A stretch of DNA of 64,000 bases. Origin: Sphaerulina vaccinii (Eukaryota; Ascomycota; Dothideomycetes; Mycosphaerellales; Mycosphaerellaceae). The translations under genes and the position numbers were made by a program. Of the stretch, positions 22,481 to 35,400 are shown piece after piece. Below the pieces are notes generated by a model that saw nothing but the letters and a program-made list of their open reading frames with translations, was not told the DNA's origin and ran no database searches. The DNA is taken from the NCBI GenBank assembly GCA_022570795.1, contig JAKUDP010000003.1, positions 992,001-1,056,000 on the forward strand, written 5' to 3'. Position 1 is the stretch's first letter. Every line of letters begins with the position of its first letter.

Positions 22481-22918
22481 TTAGTAGGTGTGGCGTAGCA
22501 GCAGTAGGGAGCCATTGACATTATGCCTCTCTCGGCAGCAATGAGAAGGACTTATTCTTCTTGTACTCCTGACAGCATGGTTACCGGCCAGGCAGAAAGA
22601 AGTCACGCTGCTGAACGTGAATTCGAGTGACGGCGGTGGTATGGCCATGATAGTACTGGCGGATCGTCTCCGTTGCAGTGTTATGGTTCCATACCGCGCG
22701 TCGATTGCGCCTAGCAGAGCGTAGCTATCGCCGAGAGGCGCGAGGGCAGTGTGCATGTATTGAAATCCCACCTAGTCCTTCTCTTTCTTGTGCTCAAATG
22801 GCGGGTAAAGCTCGTGCGCGACTTTGTCCCATCTGCCGTTGGCGTGCTGTGCCAACATGGCCTTGAGTATCTTCTCCCAGAACTCCGTCCCCGTCATCCT
22901 GCGTCCGGATCTTTCCAT
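22481..22918 (-). pseudogene. Decayed Myb/SANT-like fragment with in-frame stop
   Basis: Reading from the ATG at 22918, the frame encodes a helical block with GTEFWEKILKAMLAQH, then GRWDKVAHELYPPFEHKKEKD. This has the Trp spacing and helix layout of Myb/SANT-like domains in fungal proteins. A TAG at 22772-22774 interrupts it, after which the same frame continues as GFQYMHTALAPLGDSYALLG and DARYG before turning into unlikely sequence. The frame stays open across the stop, so a point lesion is likely. No exon partners are visible upstream. It may be a relic of a host gene or of a transposon-linked gene. Confidence 0.4.
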
Positions 22919-25900
22919 TGTTATCTCAAGAGTGACTGCGCAGTGGTTTGTCAGAAGGAGAGAGGCAGCTGCGTCCTGTCAGAAAGGCGTACAGCGATGT
23001 GGCGAGATTGAAACACGCTCGAGTTGTGATGATATGTGTAGAGACGGCTACGTGATTCTTGAAGGTTGTACTCGTGTTCTGTAGAATGCGTAAAATTTCT
23101 GTTCTTGTTGGTCGCGGTTGTTCAGGGCAGTAGTCAAGTCCAGCGTCTAGTCCAACCTAAAGTTCAGCATGTGCAGCTCTCCCGCCAAGCTACTCAATAC
23201 AGCCAGCTTTCACGTAGATAGCATTAATTGACCACAAGAGAAAGATCGACAACATTCCTAGATCGGTAAAGTGTTTGTCAATCAGTGGCCAGAGACACCA
23301 GAGAGCGACAGCCACGTACGGAACGGCGCCTTTGAATAGCGCCCAGTGATTAGTGTTCCATCCTTCTTCGCGAAATCTGATTGGCCGTATGGACACAGGT
23401 CAAGGCTCAGCGATGCCTTGGATAAGCAGAAAGACCTTGCGCATGAAACTATGGGAGGTAGTGGCGTATGGAAAGTGGTCAGGACTTGGTGCAGTCCACG
23501 TGATGACCAGGTTGGTCAGCACTACCGCTTCGTATAGCACACTTCCAAATACCAGAGGACAATGCAGCGCGTTTGGTTACTGCAGGCTCCCCACGCATGC
23601 TCCCGTTTCCATCGACCCTGTTCTAGAGCCGTCTAGAATTGATTGTGGTACTACCACGCCGGTAACAGGAGCCTGGGTCGATATGGAGTCTTGCTGTCTG
23701 ACAGCAAGGGAACTATCTCAGATGCTCCGGAGCTGATATACGCCCATCTGATTTGATCGGTGTGCTTCGCTGGTCAACCATGTGCCAATTGCGCACCATC
23801 GCGATCTTGAGTGTTGATAAGAGATGGGCAAGCCTCGAAAGGCAGTGTCTGGCGTGCGGTGTCTTCATCTGAATGCATGATTCTCATGTGTTCAATTTCT
23901 TCCAGCAGTGCGGCCTCGAGACAGCGAAAGCGCTGTGCGTCCAGAATGCACCTTTGAAGACTGCGCCCTGGGATCAGGTGGGTATCGTGCGAGGTACCAG
24001 TAAGTACAGATCGTGTTCCATGGCAACTGCTTCGGTATAGCCAATGCTTCTAATGTGTGCTTGCGCATATGAAACAAGGAGTCATGGTGCTGTTGTCATT
24101 CTTGCTCGAGATCAGACCACCGAACGGCAATATTCTCTACATTATCATGCTGAATGGTGACCAGTGTTGTGCTTCAGTATAGCATATATGGACTCGCGCC
24201 ATGCTTTCCTCTTTCGTTCGCTCTTCCTTGCTTCTTCTACTTTGATTCTCTTTGGAATTCAAACTAGTGCTCTTGTAACTCATTGCCATGAGAAAGAGAG
24301 CCCGTGAGGTTGGAAGTCTTGTGCATGACTTCGGCTGCTGGCCGAGTCAGAAGGCCACTGCCCCATGGCTGCGACCTGACAAGGTGAACATGGCGTTCGC
24401 GACAAGAAGCATCTCTTCTAATTCCACGACGGGTGTTGGCAGGTATATGTCCATTCGATTACGGCCGGGGAACACCTTGCGTGTGGGCTCATTACGGGAT
24501 TGACTTGGGCTGCTAGAATTGAGGACACGGGGCGTCACTGGATCGTGTCCAGTGCAAAGTCCTCAGCTTTAGAGTCAAGCGCACTCGCCACCACTTTGAG
24601 GCGTCTGATCCTTCCTCCTTCGCGATTTGGCTGTTGCAGGAGCTGACGGCAAGCCAGCTGCCACGAGATCAATCAATGAAGCTTGCCATTAGATGCTGGC
24701 CATTGCCACCCTGGCGTGCTACTAGGCAAGCTTGATCCACCACTCAGCTGACTCCAGATCTGAAGCCTGCGCAAGCGGCACGATTGCCAGCGCAGCTTGC
24801 TATGGGCATGCTTCATATGCTGAATGGTCGTTATCGGGAGGCGCTGACGGGGTTCGTGCCTATGTCGTGTGGCCGATGCTGAGGTATCGAGGGTCGACGG
24901 TGTATTGAGGATCGACTGTAGGCGACTTGGACTCGAGACTGGAGATTCGAGGTGAGGACAGTCGTCCTGTGGAGACGGAGTGGAACACGAACTGTGGTGA
25001 GGCTGCAGCGCAAAGAGGAAGGAACGTGCCTGCCGTGCCAAGCGTGACGGCTACTGAACCTTCTTCGCACTTCAACCTCTTCAACCTCACTCTTCACTTC
25101 CTCCTACGTAGACCAGCAATACTACGACGCATTGAACACCTTATCTTCGTCATCTCTGGAGCTCTGACTCAATTCACGCAGCCAGAAGACCACTCTGAGC
25201 AGCGCCAGGCTGTAGTGGGCACGCGGACATGGCATGAGAAACGCGTCCGGCGCATTGCGATGCCTGAACTCCGCGCAGCGACACCACTATGCCGCCCCCG
25301 GTCCGATGATCAGCGAAGCATGCCACGCCAGAGTCGTCTTCGAGGCATATATCCTTTGGAGGAGCAGAAGCCATGAAGGATAACGCCCAAGCTTCCGCTT
25401 CACTGCTTGGACTGACCGGTCTCCTTGCAGAAATGGCGATGATGACATACCAAGCAGCTACATAACTCGACGGCGAAGCTCACCTTGAGCTATCCGAGAT
25501 CGCCATGAAAAGCTGTGCGATCGGCAAGCGCGGACAACTTCTGTTCTGCCAAAGAGGACTTCCCAACCAACATACCCGGCTCTTGGTCACAGTGCGCCAC
25601 TGGACATAGCGATCTCGTCCGATGCTGGACACAAGGTCTGCAACATGTTTCAGCCTGACCTGTGAACATGCACGCATTTCGTAGTGCTCGCCTTCATGCT
25701 CGGTGGACGAACACCTCATACCGGAAGAAAGCAGTTGAATGGGCAAGACAAGATGCGTTGACACACGCCATCAATGCCTTCAGATTGCTTGGCTTAAGCT
25801 GGCATTGGCATATCGCATAACCTTTGAGGCGATCTCATCTTGCGAGACATATAAGCATGCCAGGCCTGGGGCAGCGAACAATTTTCGGATTGTGTCGACA

Positions 25901-27260
25901 ACGATATGCTGCGCTCCGTGTTCGCAAGGACGACCCATACATTGGATACAAGTCCTCCGCATACGACCTGCATGGACATTGCGGTTTGGCCAGAGATATG
26001 TCACAGAGACTTCAACATGTTTAGTTGTCCTCACTCGCGTATTCTATGCTGCCGATGTACCTATTGGCGCAGAACTTGCAGCATAGCCAGGGATATTGGC
26101 CATATATGCCGCCGGCATATGCGAGATCCTCTCGGCTGCAAGTACTGGATAATCAGCATATCCGTGCTGTCCGCATCTGGGTCCCTCCATCGTTGTTTGG
26201 AATGATCCTCCGGGACACCGATTGGCTCGAGCATTCCCAGGCGACTGGAATTATTGCGCAGAATTTCAGATGCAATGTCCAAGTTGACGGCATATACTCG
26301 GCCCTCTTTTAGCGCAAACCGTGGCATTGTGTCGTTTTCTCCCTTTGGCTCTCTGGTGTGAGCGCAGAAAGTCTGCTGCGTACAGCTGACAACCTCCACC
26401 TCTTCTCTCTTGCCGGTCGATGGTGCATGGTAAACATGTGGTGGGTGCATGGCGGAAGTTGCTGTCGCTTATGAAGCTGCTGGAGCATGGTGTCACCTTC
26501 ATTCGGGCTCTTCAGGTTTTTAAACATTGCATCCCGTCGACACTTCTGGCTCTTGGGAAGAAGTCAGCATTGTGATGATGTGGCACCTATTAGCGCAGAC
26601 GAAGTTCTGTCGATAACGGAAGCTCGGCCCCCGGATTGAGTACACAAAAGCAATCTGGGATTTAGCTGAGTAAGGGTCCTAGGACGCCGGATTCTCCTCG
26701 ATGGGGAAGTACAACAACAGTGGTGTACTGGGTTCAATCAGCAGCTTGTGTATGAAAGCGCAAGACGCGGACGTGTACACACTCCGATCAAGCGCTCAGA
26801 CACAGCAGCAAAATTGAATCAAGGCACCACTCCCAAGTTACTTTTTGGTATTTTTGCTGCGTTGTGGCGCGCTAACAACAGCTCAGTCACGAAGTTGTCA
26901 GCTCGCTATGGCAATCTTTGACATGTTCAATTCGATTCCGCATGGAACTCCGAACATGGCACTCCCTCGCTTTTGGACCAGACTCACAGACATGCGTCTG
27001 TTTGCTCTTAGCTCTGTCCAGCTCAGCCTAGACGATTCGAACAACCCGAGGTCATATTCTGTGCTTCTGACTATCCTACATGAACCGATGAACCGGCACT
27101 GGCTTCTTGGGGCACGTATTGGTGCGGAGGCGCGGCGCCGCTACAGACGTGGAGTTTCGTGCCTCGACCTCTGTTTTTGTTGATGAATGGCGACACTGGT
27201 ACAGAGTGGACTGCACCAGTGTGCTCTTTTCAGTATAACCGGAGAGCTTGGGTAGTAGAC

Positions 27261-27283
27261 TGTCTCTGTCTCTGTCTCTGTTA
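27261..27283. repeat. TCTCTG microsatellite
   Basis: A short run of a hexamer (CTGTCT repeated about three to four times) lies just upstream of the second tandem array. No function is implied. Confidence 0.8.
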
Positions 27284-27289
27284 TTGTGG

Positions 27290-27990
27290 CTTGTGCAGTT
27301 ATGGATACGCCGTGATGTCCTTCGGCGCAGAGAGTACAGTCAGGTAGGAAGGACACGGTGGCACTCTTTGCGCACCTCTGTTGTTCTGGCCAACATTCAC
27401 ACTAGGATGTTGTGATCTTGCGTGGGCTGAACATACAGTATAGCACAGACATGGATTGGCAAGCTCCGAGCATCTCCATTCTGTGGGTTCATACTGATAC
27501 CGATATACAGTGACAGGCAATGGCGTGGACGACATAGTCTGATCAGAGACATGGAGCGGCAAGCCCCTACTCTTTCTTTTCACTGGGCACATATCAACAT
27601 TGATATAACGCGACGCTACATGGCGTGGACAGCTTCATCTGAGCAGAGACAACAATCGACTTGCTTTGAAAGTTTCAATCCTTCGAACTTATGGGTTTCA
27701 CTGACACGCCGCGCCATCGCATGGCGTAGAGGCGCGGTTCTATGCGGAGACATGGACCATCGGTCGTCGACTATATCTGATCGCTGCACACCATCTCGAC
27801 ACTGATATGCTGTACCATTGCATGCTTTGGAGGATCTGGTCAGACAAGAGACAATGCCCTCGACTCTCTGACTCCTGGTCAAAATCTTGTTACTGGTACG
27901 CCGTGACCTCGCGTGGCTTGGACGACACGATCTGCGACGAGAGAACATGTGAAGACGGCCACAAGAGGGACTATGTCACGTATCCATTTG
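27290..27990. repeat. Diverged tandem repeat array, about 101-bp units
   Basis: A block with core TGGCGTGGACGACATAG, followed about 25 bases later by AGAGACATGGA, recurs. Core anchors lie near 27419, 27521, 27621, 27722, 27823 and 27909, giving spacings of 102, 100, 101, 101 and 86 bp; a weaker first copy is near 27314. The copies are diverged and the unit is not a multiple of three. I see no clear relation to the array at 17.6-19.8 kb. Confidence 0.7.
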
Positions 27991-28087
27991 ATGGAGTGGA
28001 GGAATATTTAGTGGCTTTCTCTGCATTTCTCAAGCCTCTGAGCAACCGACTCTCCAATTCGCCTACTGTCGCCAACTGACAAGTGAT

Positions 28088-28538
28088 CTAGAGCAAGTCC
28101 TCGTCCTCAGACTCGGCCTTCACCTCCGGGACGTCCTTCTTGGTGGGGCGGCCCCTCTTGGCCTTTGGGGCTGGCGTCTCTGAAACCTCCTCTCCGCTGG
28201 CCTCTGACGACGCCTTACGCTTGCTGCTCGTGGCAGGCAACTTGATGGTCAGAGCTGCAGACGGACTCTTGCCGCCCGTGCTGTCACGCTTTCCACCGGC
28301 TTTCTCGATCTTCTTGTAGGCGTTTCGGAGAGAAACCCTCATGCTTTCGGCGGACTTGGAGCCGTAGTGGGCGGTGGCAGTGTCCCAGTCAGTGTTGCCC
28401 TACAGATGAGTCAGTACAGAGTCAAGTAAAGGTATAAGGATGACTCACGTCAGTGGTGTTGAGGAAAATGGCGAGGATGCGGTCTTTCTCGGCCTCAGAG
28501 AGGACCTTCTTGGCGATGCGGTAGTCGTAGAGAGGCAT
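28088..28538 (-). CDS. Small Myb-like nuclear protein
   Basis: Exons 28538-28449 and 28399-28088 (49-bp GTGAGT...TGTAG intron, phase 0) give 133 residues. The N-terminal half is a compact helical domain, LYDYRIAKKVLSEAEKDRIL followed by DWDTATAHYGSKSAES and RVSLRNAYKKIEKAG, typical of small fungal Myb/SANT-like proteins. The C-terminal half is basic and disordered with KRKAS and KAKRGRPTKKD (an AT-hook-like GRP core and nuclear signal), ending acidic. The second exon continues upstream of the first internal Met through the splice, so the true start is in exon 1. Likely DNA- or chromatin-bound; the target is unknown. Confidence 0.78.
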
Positions 28539-29718
28539 CTTGGCTTTGAAGATAGTGTGTGGGTGTGCTTGAGTGTGCTTGAGTGGGTTGTTCGTAGATG
28601 TGGGAGTGTTCGAAGCGTGAAAGCTATTGTTTGTGGAAAGAAAAAGCAAAGAAAAGCAAGCGAAAAGAGGGCAGAAATAGATCCCGGCATCACATGAGGG
28701 GTCCAGGGTGACCGTTGAGCAACAGGGCAGGCAATCACGAAAGCTTCAGACTTCACTTCAGTTCAGTCAGAACAGCAAGCACGACTTCGATGAGCCCACG
28801 ATCTCTGCTATCCCCGATCTTCTCCAATTCTACAGCAGCTCGACCTCTGGAGGCGTGGTCACGATGCAGCTATCAAAGACGCAAATGCTACGGAGCGTTT
28901 GCTCTCCGTTTGCCTATTGCTTTCGCACAATGGATCATCTACGATTGCAGTGGCGTGGAGCTCATCCTGGCAGTGGAGAAGCCGGGCAGCAGATTTGACT
29001 TCCCTTGACCTTTACGAAACTGCGAAGACTTCGACTCCGGGACTGTGGCCGCCGTGCAGCTAGCAGACATACTCTAGCCACAGCGCGGTCAATCTCCATT
29101 CACCACATACTTCGGCGAGCTACAGCTTCTGCGCTTTTGGAGGCATAGGTAGCGTACAGGAAGAGGGAACGCTGGGTAGTACAGCGTCCTGCCATTTGCC
29201 AGTGACCCGCAGTAAGAGAGGAAGAAGAGATGGTTTCATAGCAGTTCTTAGCATCCTCAACTCAGCCGAGTCATATGTAAGGACGGTAGCAGAAGACTTC
29301 AGTGAAGAATGATTATGCTGGTTCGACTTGCTATGCACCTATGCTTTCCCTCCCATCCTCCTTATGCACTTTCGGCCAAACCCTCCACCCAATATTTGCA
29401 AACGACACTTCTCGAAGCTTTCTCCTCACATCAGCCATCACGTTCGTAGGCTTGTTACGGCTTCTTGCTGCCGGTCTATCAGAGAGCGTACTGCGCTTCT
29501 CTCTTGATCTTCATCTCGTTGTCACGTGAAGCTCTCGGCTGTTGACCTTGTCGTTACCTGAAGAAGCTTCTGACAGGTGCTTCTTCTTCCTGATCGTCTC
29601 CGCTACCACGACGAACGCCCTCCCTTGGCCACTCCCAGCTCTTAGGCCGTTGCCGTTGCTGTTCTTCTGTTCGTCTCCGCTGTATCAGCGGTCGCGAAGG
29701 TGGCGAAGGATCTTCATG
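28539..29718. other. Spacer between small Myb-like gene and striatin
   Basis: About 1.2 kb containing the 5' flank of the small Myb-like gene and the 3' flank of striatin. No further gene is supported. Confidence 0.5.
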
Positions 29719-32431
29719 TCACCTGGCAAACACCTTCACGACTCCGTCACCACCTGCACTGATTACCAGTCTTCCGTCTTGACTCCAGCATACATCACAG
29801 ACGCCTTCGCCGCGCATGGCTCGATGGTTCGTGATGTCTTGCGTGCAGATCCGTTTCTCCAGTGACCAGAATCGAATTGATGCATCATGACCTGCCGAGA
29901 CGGCTTCACGGCCGTCTTTGCTGAGTGAGAGAGCTGAGATGGCAGATGGATGGGCGAGCATGGTGTAAGTGCATTGACCTAGAGATGGAAGTGTCAGTAA
30001 AAGATCGTGATATAATGATGGGTGGGATGTTGACATACCACTATTGGCATCGAAGAACCGCACGAAGCGATCTTCATGCCCAGTGATCACCACACCTTCC
30101 AAGCCCTCTCTTCCACCAGTGGCACCGCCACCCACCTCTTCAGCATCAAGACCACGAGTAGCAGCGTCTAGTGCGCCGCCACCATGCTGTTCGAGACTTG
30201 AGCTTGTGGCGACGACAGCATTGATGCTAGTGTTGGGTGTGCCATCATATGTCTCGCTGGACGCCATGCCAATGACTTCTTCTCCTGTCCGGGTGTCGAA
30301 GATGAGTACTGAAGAATTCGTGTAGCTGACCACGAATGTCTCTCCGGACGGCGAAAGTGGACAGATACTGGTAGGACTGGCCTTCTGGTCTCCGGGTCGA
30401 TCGATTGAGTGCACAAGAGTATAGCTGAAAGGTGTGGTGCTCGCCACACTAGGTTGGGGACTCGTCGGGTAGTTGCTGCCACTAGTCACGCTGTGCCTTC
30501 TTGATCCGCCAACACCTCTGCGGCTTCCGGTCGCAGGTGAAGCTGATTGAGGTGGAGCGCTCACAGCCCAGACCTTTACGGTGCCGTCAGCTGAGCCAGA
30601 GACGAGTAGTAGCCTATCAGGACCGCCGAAGTTGCCAGACTGTGGTCCGAAGACAACGCCGACAGAAGCAGGAAGCACGCATACAGCCCAAACTGCATCT
30701 GTGTGTCCTTCGAGAGTAGCTTTGGGGTCGACTCGCCCTCTTTCCCACACACGAACAGTGGCATCTTGACCACCAGAGAAGATCCAACCTTCACCTGGAG
30801 CTCGGCCGCCAGTACTGAAACCTGTGCTTGCCGGAGGAGCAGCGAGAGATGTCACGATTCCTTCATGGCCTCGGTGTGTGAAGACTGCAGGAATGTCCAG
30901 ACTCGGATCCTTGGTTCCGGGATTGTAATTCTGGTATGTTGAGGGCACGATCCATCGTTTTATAGTGCCATCGTCGCCAGCAGTGCACACTTCAGGCTCG
31001 CTGGGACTTCCACCACCACTGAAGATCACGCTGCGGACCACGTCAAGATGCCCTCGAAGCTCGAACTTGACTTTGAACTGTGTCGGATCACTGGTCTCTA
31101 GCGTATGGGCTGAATCGTCTATCTGATTCTTGCCCTGTGAGCTTCGCCTTCGGTTCATGCTTTGTGATCCTGAGCTTTTCCGTCTGCTGTGAAGGCCAGT
31201 ACGAGGCGGAGACTTTGCCGACAGCTGTGAGTGACTCGCGGCGCTAGGAAACAGATCTGTATCCGGTCTTCGTGGGACATCTCCAGGCGGTGCATCAGTC
31301 TGCGGTGGTGGCTCTTCGTCAAACGTCCAGCCATCGGCTTCTGCTTGCTGCCGCCCAGGCCTTTGCTGCTGCAGTGGCTGAGGCTCATTTGCTCGCACTT
31401 CGCGCCCTTCCCGATCAAACGTGTGCGTGATGTTCTCGACTTGCTCTTCATACTGTACAGGAGGTTGTTGGGTCTGCTGCTGCAGCTCGACGGGTTGCTG
31501 AGCATGGTTTGTGTATTCGGTATACCCCAGTCCGCGCGAGTCCGTGCGTTGTGCCGACGTTTGTGCTAAGCTGTTGGGTACTGGTGGAGGCTGGTGGTTC
31601 GGTACTTGTTGCTGTTGAGGCAGTATCTGGCCCTGGGATCTTCCATTGCGGTATCCTTGTCGTCCATGGTCGCCATACTGAAGTTCATATATGTCCTGCA
31701 TTGAGTGCGGCGCATCAGGCAGCCCGCTGATATTACCATTAGGAAGCATTTGCGGTGGTGGAGGATGTTGCGGCGGCGTAAGCAGGTATTGAATTTCCTT
31801 CATGCAGTTTTTGAGGTATTTCGTCGTCTGATCGAGGTATTCTTCGCGGGCCTTCTCGCTCGTATCGTGCTGTTCGCTCGTTTCCAGAAAAGAGTTGTGC
31901 GAGACAGACCCAGCTGTTCCACCTGTTAGCACAGCGCTCTTCTCCCCGCCAATGATTCCCGCATGACACGCACGCTTCTCTTGCTTCTGGCCGTTCTTGC
32001 TCTCCTCCTCCTTGACCTTCGGCGCATCATCCTGCGCAGCACCCGGTTCTGGCGTTGCTGCTGCGGAAGTACCATTCGGAGTCTGCTTCTTCGCGCGCTC
32101 GTTCTTCAAAGCCATTTCCAGCATGCGGACTTGCCGTTCCAGTTGCTCGTTGATGCGCTTAGCCTGACGCGACTCTCCCTCCTGCTTTGCGATCTTGGCT
32201 TTCATCTCAGCCCGCTCGATGTCCCAGGCATTGCGCGCTCGCTCGTGGTTGTGCCATTCAATCTGCAGGAAGCGCATAACTCCTGGACAGTATGTTAGTA
32301 TCTGCTGCTCGCCCTTCATCTCGCTGGTATAGCTGTCGCGAACCCTGCAACGTGTATTCTGTGCCCTGTGGCCCATGGTGCTCGGGACCTGCTCCGCCAT
32401 TACCAAGACCGCCTTGCTGCTGGTATGCCAT
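29719..32431 (-). CDS. PRO11: Striatin, WD40 scaffold of the STRIPAK complex
   Basis: Three exons (32431-32344, 32282-30039, 29978-29719) give 863 residues. Exon 1 encodes MAYQQQGGLGNGGAG...TEYTLQG, spliced into VMRFLQIEWHNHERARN; this junction restores the conserved striatin N-terminus. The intron has a TACTAAC branch and a GTTCGC donor. Next come the caveolin-binding-like and coiled-coil region (EMKAKIAKQEGE, then LERQVRMLEMALKNERAKK), a long Gln/Pro-rich disordered middle, and a C-terminal WD40 propeller (about residue 430 onward) with repeated blades such as VSGSADGTVKVWAV and SAGHDASIRFWSL. Striatin scaffolds PP2A and kinases at the ER and nuclear envelope and controls hyphal fusion and fruiting-body development in ascomycetes. 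The last intron is 60 bp without a stop, so unspliced mRNA would keep the frame. Confidence 0.96.
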
Positions 32432-35400
32432 AGTGACAGCAGCAGCAGCTGGCGGCTTGTGTTACGCCCGTCTCTAGCGAAGTGACGTTTGAGGTGCGTG
32501 CAATGGAAACATTGAAACAGCGGCGTCTCGGGAGAGGAGCGGCCAGCTCTTGTTCCTCTCCTTCAGCACAGCGAGTGTCAGCGATGTATCGTAGGCGGCG
32601 CGGAAGGATAGGGTGCGATCCAAAGGAGTCGGCGGCAATGTAGTAACCAAAGACGAGTAATTCTGAAGAGCTCCGTGAACGAGCACGCGCTCCTTCCTGC
32701 TGTTCGGCGCTAGTCACTGCCAAGGGTTGCTCCTGCCTGCCAAGAATCATGAGAACGACGACAACTTCTTCAACTTCATCAGATGTCACATCAAGATATC
32801 ATAAGTGGCATCGCACCGAACACAAGAAGCTGTGGGAAGCCATACGTGAACGGTGAAGTCGTGGTTTCCAGCTGTTGGTACATTACTGGTAGCTGCTGGA
32901 CATCATCTAGTTACAAGCCAGTACCCATGGCCTGTCTTCTCAATACCCCCCCTCGCTCGTCGAAGTTGACTGACTCCTAGACTTGCAGCAGGCTGCTCCT
33001 TGGGCTATGTATGATCAGCGAGCTCGCGCTGAACTCCACGGGCTTTGACACTTCACTAAACAGAGACTACGTCAAGACGATGTCATGAACTATCTAAAGG
33101 AGCAACACAGAAGCGGCCAAGAGCGCGTATAGCATACTGCACACCCCACGCTGATCTTATAGTTGACCAGACTTCGTACAATCTCCTGCAGCTTTGGGAA
33201 GGAAGCGTATGTTGTTCGGCTCCCTAGATTGCTCGCAAAAAAAGCACAAAGTGTTGAACTTTGCTTCGAATATGCCAACATCATCATGCTAGAGCTAGAA
33301 TGGCATACAGCATCGATTCCGAGGCCCGTATGTACGCACTGTGTGGAGGAAAGCTTTGCGAAGAGATGTTCGCTGAATGCTTTCTTGTCTTCGGTCACGT
33401 TGTTTGTGCAACGAGACGCCTCTGACTGCCCGGGCAATCGTCGTGAGCTTTACAGTATCGTATGCCCGCCTTGTGACCTATCTTCGCAGGATCTGGCTTT
33501 CGCTCTGATGTTGGAGCCTTACTTGAAGGCATATGCTATCAACCAGTAATCTAATCAGTGCTGTCGCCTCCTCGACACAAGCTCCAGAGGAGTCAATGTC
33601 ATCGCAGATGTAGTCCAATGCAGAAATGTCGTACAACTACCAATAGTAAGTCAAAACACTTTCCTTTGGTACCCAGCATATAACACGACTCGCTTGACAG
33701 GCTCCTCGTGGACACAGTAAAGAATACAACCAGAGCTCGTCGCTTTCACTTTTGATGAAAAGGCTCTCGCTCATCGTACTCGTTCGCAAGCCGGGGCCTA
33801 GTGTTCGCCGTGGATGAACTGAATATGGTGGCCTTGGACAACTCGAATATATGCTTTTAAGCTTCCTGTTCATCCTTCCGGACGGTTCATGTTATCCGGC
33901 TTTTCTCCCGCTATGAAACAATCTGATCGGAATGTGATGAGCACAAGTATGCTTGTCTGGAGAGCGGGTGGGATGGAACTGAAGGAGCGAGGGTGACTGG
34001 CATGAGCTTGCCAGCCGACTGTGGTTGTTCGGTGGCGTCTTCGACGTTGACATTCTACACCTGTCAGTAGCTTCGATTATGCACGCTTGTGAGATTGTGA
34101 CGGGAGTGATGATCATCGTTGACAAGCGGCAGTTGTTCGTCGACAGCGGCTCGTAGATTGCTTCAATCATGATGGAAATGGCATTCTCTATGCCTTGATT
34201 CGCTTGATCACTGCCCGAGGTTTTGCAACATGATACGATACCATGTTGATCGTATGAATTACACAGGATACCAGTTGAGACGGCTTGTCAACGTATCGAA
34301 GGACTTGACGCTGGGAAGAATGCTCCCCAAGGTGAGGAACGCCTAGCGATCGTGATGGCAGCGTAGCATTGGAGTCTGTTGAGACGACTTAGGAGATGCT
34401 CGGGTTGCCGTGCCGTCCCTGCATCGGCGTCTTCGTCTTCACAACGCCATCCTGGTTGGTCTTCAAACTCTGACGACACCTCGCCAGGTTCAGCTCTCAT
34501 TGAAGTTTGCGCGAATAATCGGTCCTTGGAATGCAAAAGCAAGTTCTTGCTCAGTCGTATGCGAATCGGAATAGCGTAATGCAGTTCTGTACCACGATTT
34601 CAATTGGCTTGCGGGCCACATTTGTTGGAACTCTGGCGCTCTCTGGCCAACTTCGGGTCGCCAAACTTCTCTTGTGATCCACGCGTCATGGTCACTAGGC
34701 GTAGTCTTCGAGGGTGTGAGGTAATGCTGGCGATTGCTTGGTTGTATGAACATCGGGCAGAGTGCGGCAGTCAACTCTCATCTGAAAGAGTCTGGCGGCT
34801 GTTCCCACATCAGGTGTCCAGGGGGCTTATATCCAGCTCGATTGGGGAACTGTGTTTCAGGAGGCACTGGTTCGTACCTGACCATCCTCAGGCACGACCG
34901 CGCGGCGATGCACGGCCTGCTTGTCTATTCGGAGTTAACGTGCAGCAACAAGTCTAGATCTTGGAAACAATCACGAGCTGGGCATGGTTGTTCATGCAGC
35001 TAGGTGCTCCGCTGGGGACGTCGCAATATCAATGATCGACTTATGGAGATGCGCCATCGCTGCATAGCTGATGATGTGGAGGTGTCTTCATGGGCCAGGC
35101 TTCTCATTGATGCCACAAGCCTCGTCCAGGGTGTAGTGCGGAGATGCGGATAGAGAATGACACTTTCGGCAGCCGTGCAGTCGGTGTACTGACTGTGATT
35201 GTGTTCGGGATATGGATCGCGATGCTCGCGAAGAGTGGCGATAGTCACGCTCAGATTACTTGCTGCGGAGATCAGACCAGATTCCATCACTCCATTGGGA
35301 ACTGCTTTTAGGAATCGGAGAGCTCTGCGAGACATTTCAATATATCAGCATGATGTCGCTGAGCTATGCGAATCTCAACCCGTGGTTGGTCTGTTGGTGT

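Larger units (their letters stand above)
21367..28087. other. 6.7-kb gene-poor stretch
   Basis: No intact gene is supported. Contents: a decayed Myb/SANT-like fragment (22481-22918), two copies of the 15-mer CCGTGCGTTAGCTAT (21759-21773 and 22156-22170), a TCTCTG microsatellite near 27261-27283 and a second diverged tandem array (27290-27990). Other open frames, including 23190-23396 on the minus strand with a hydrophobic stretch, show no convincing family features. Confidence 0.5.

Noticed and set aside
23190..23396. 68-residue minus-strand frame with hydrophobic segments
   Set aside because: Could be a membrane-protein remnant, but too short and without a family signature.
33163..33549. 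128-residue plus-strand frame
   Set aside because: No domain or neighbouring exon; composition is not convincing.
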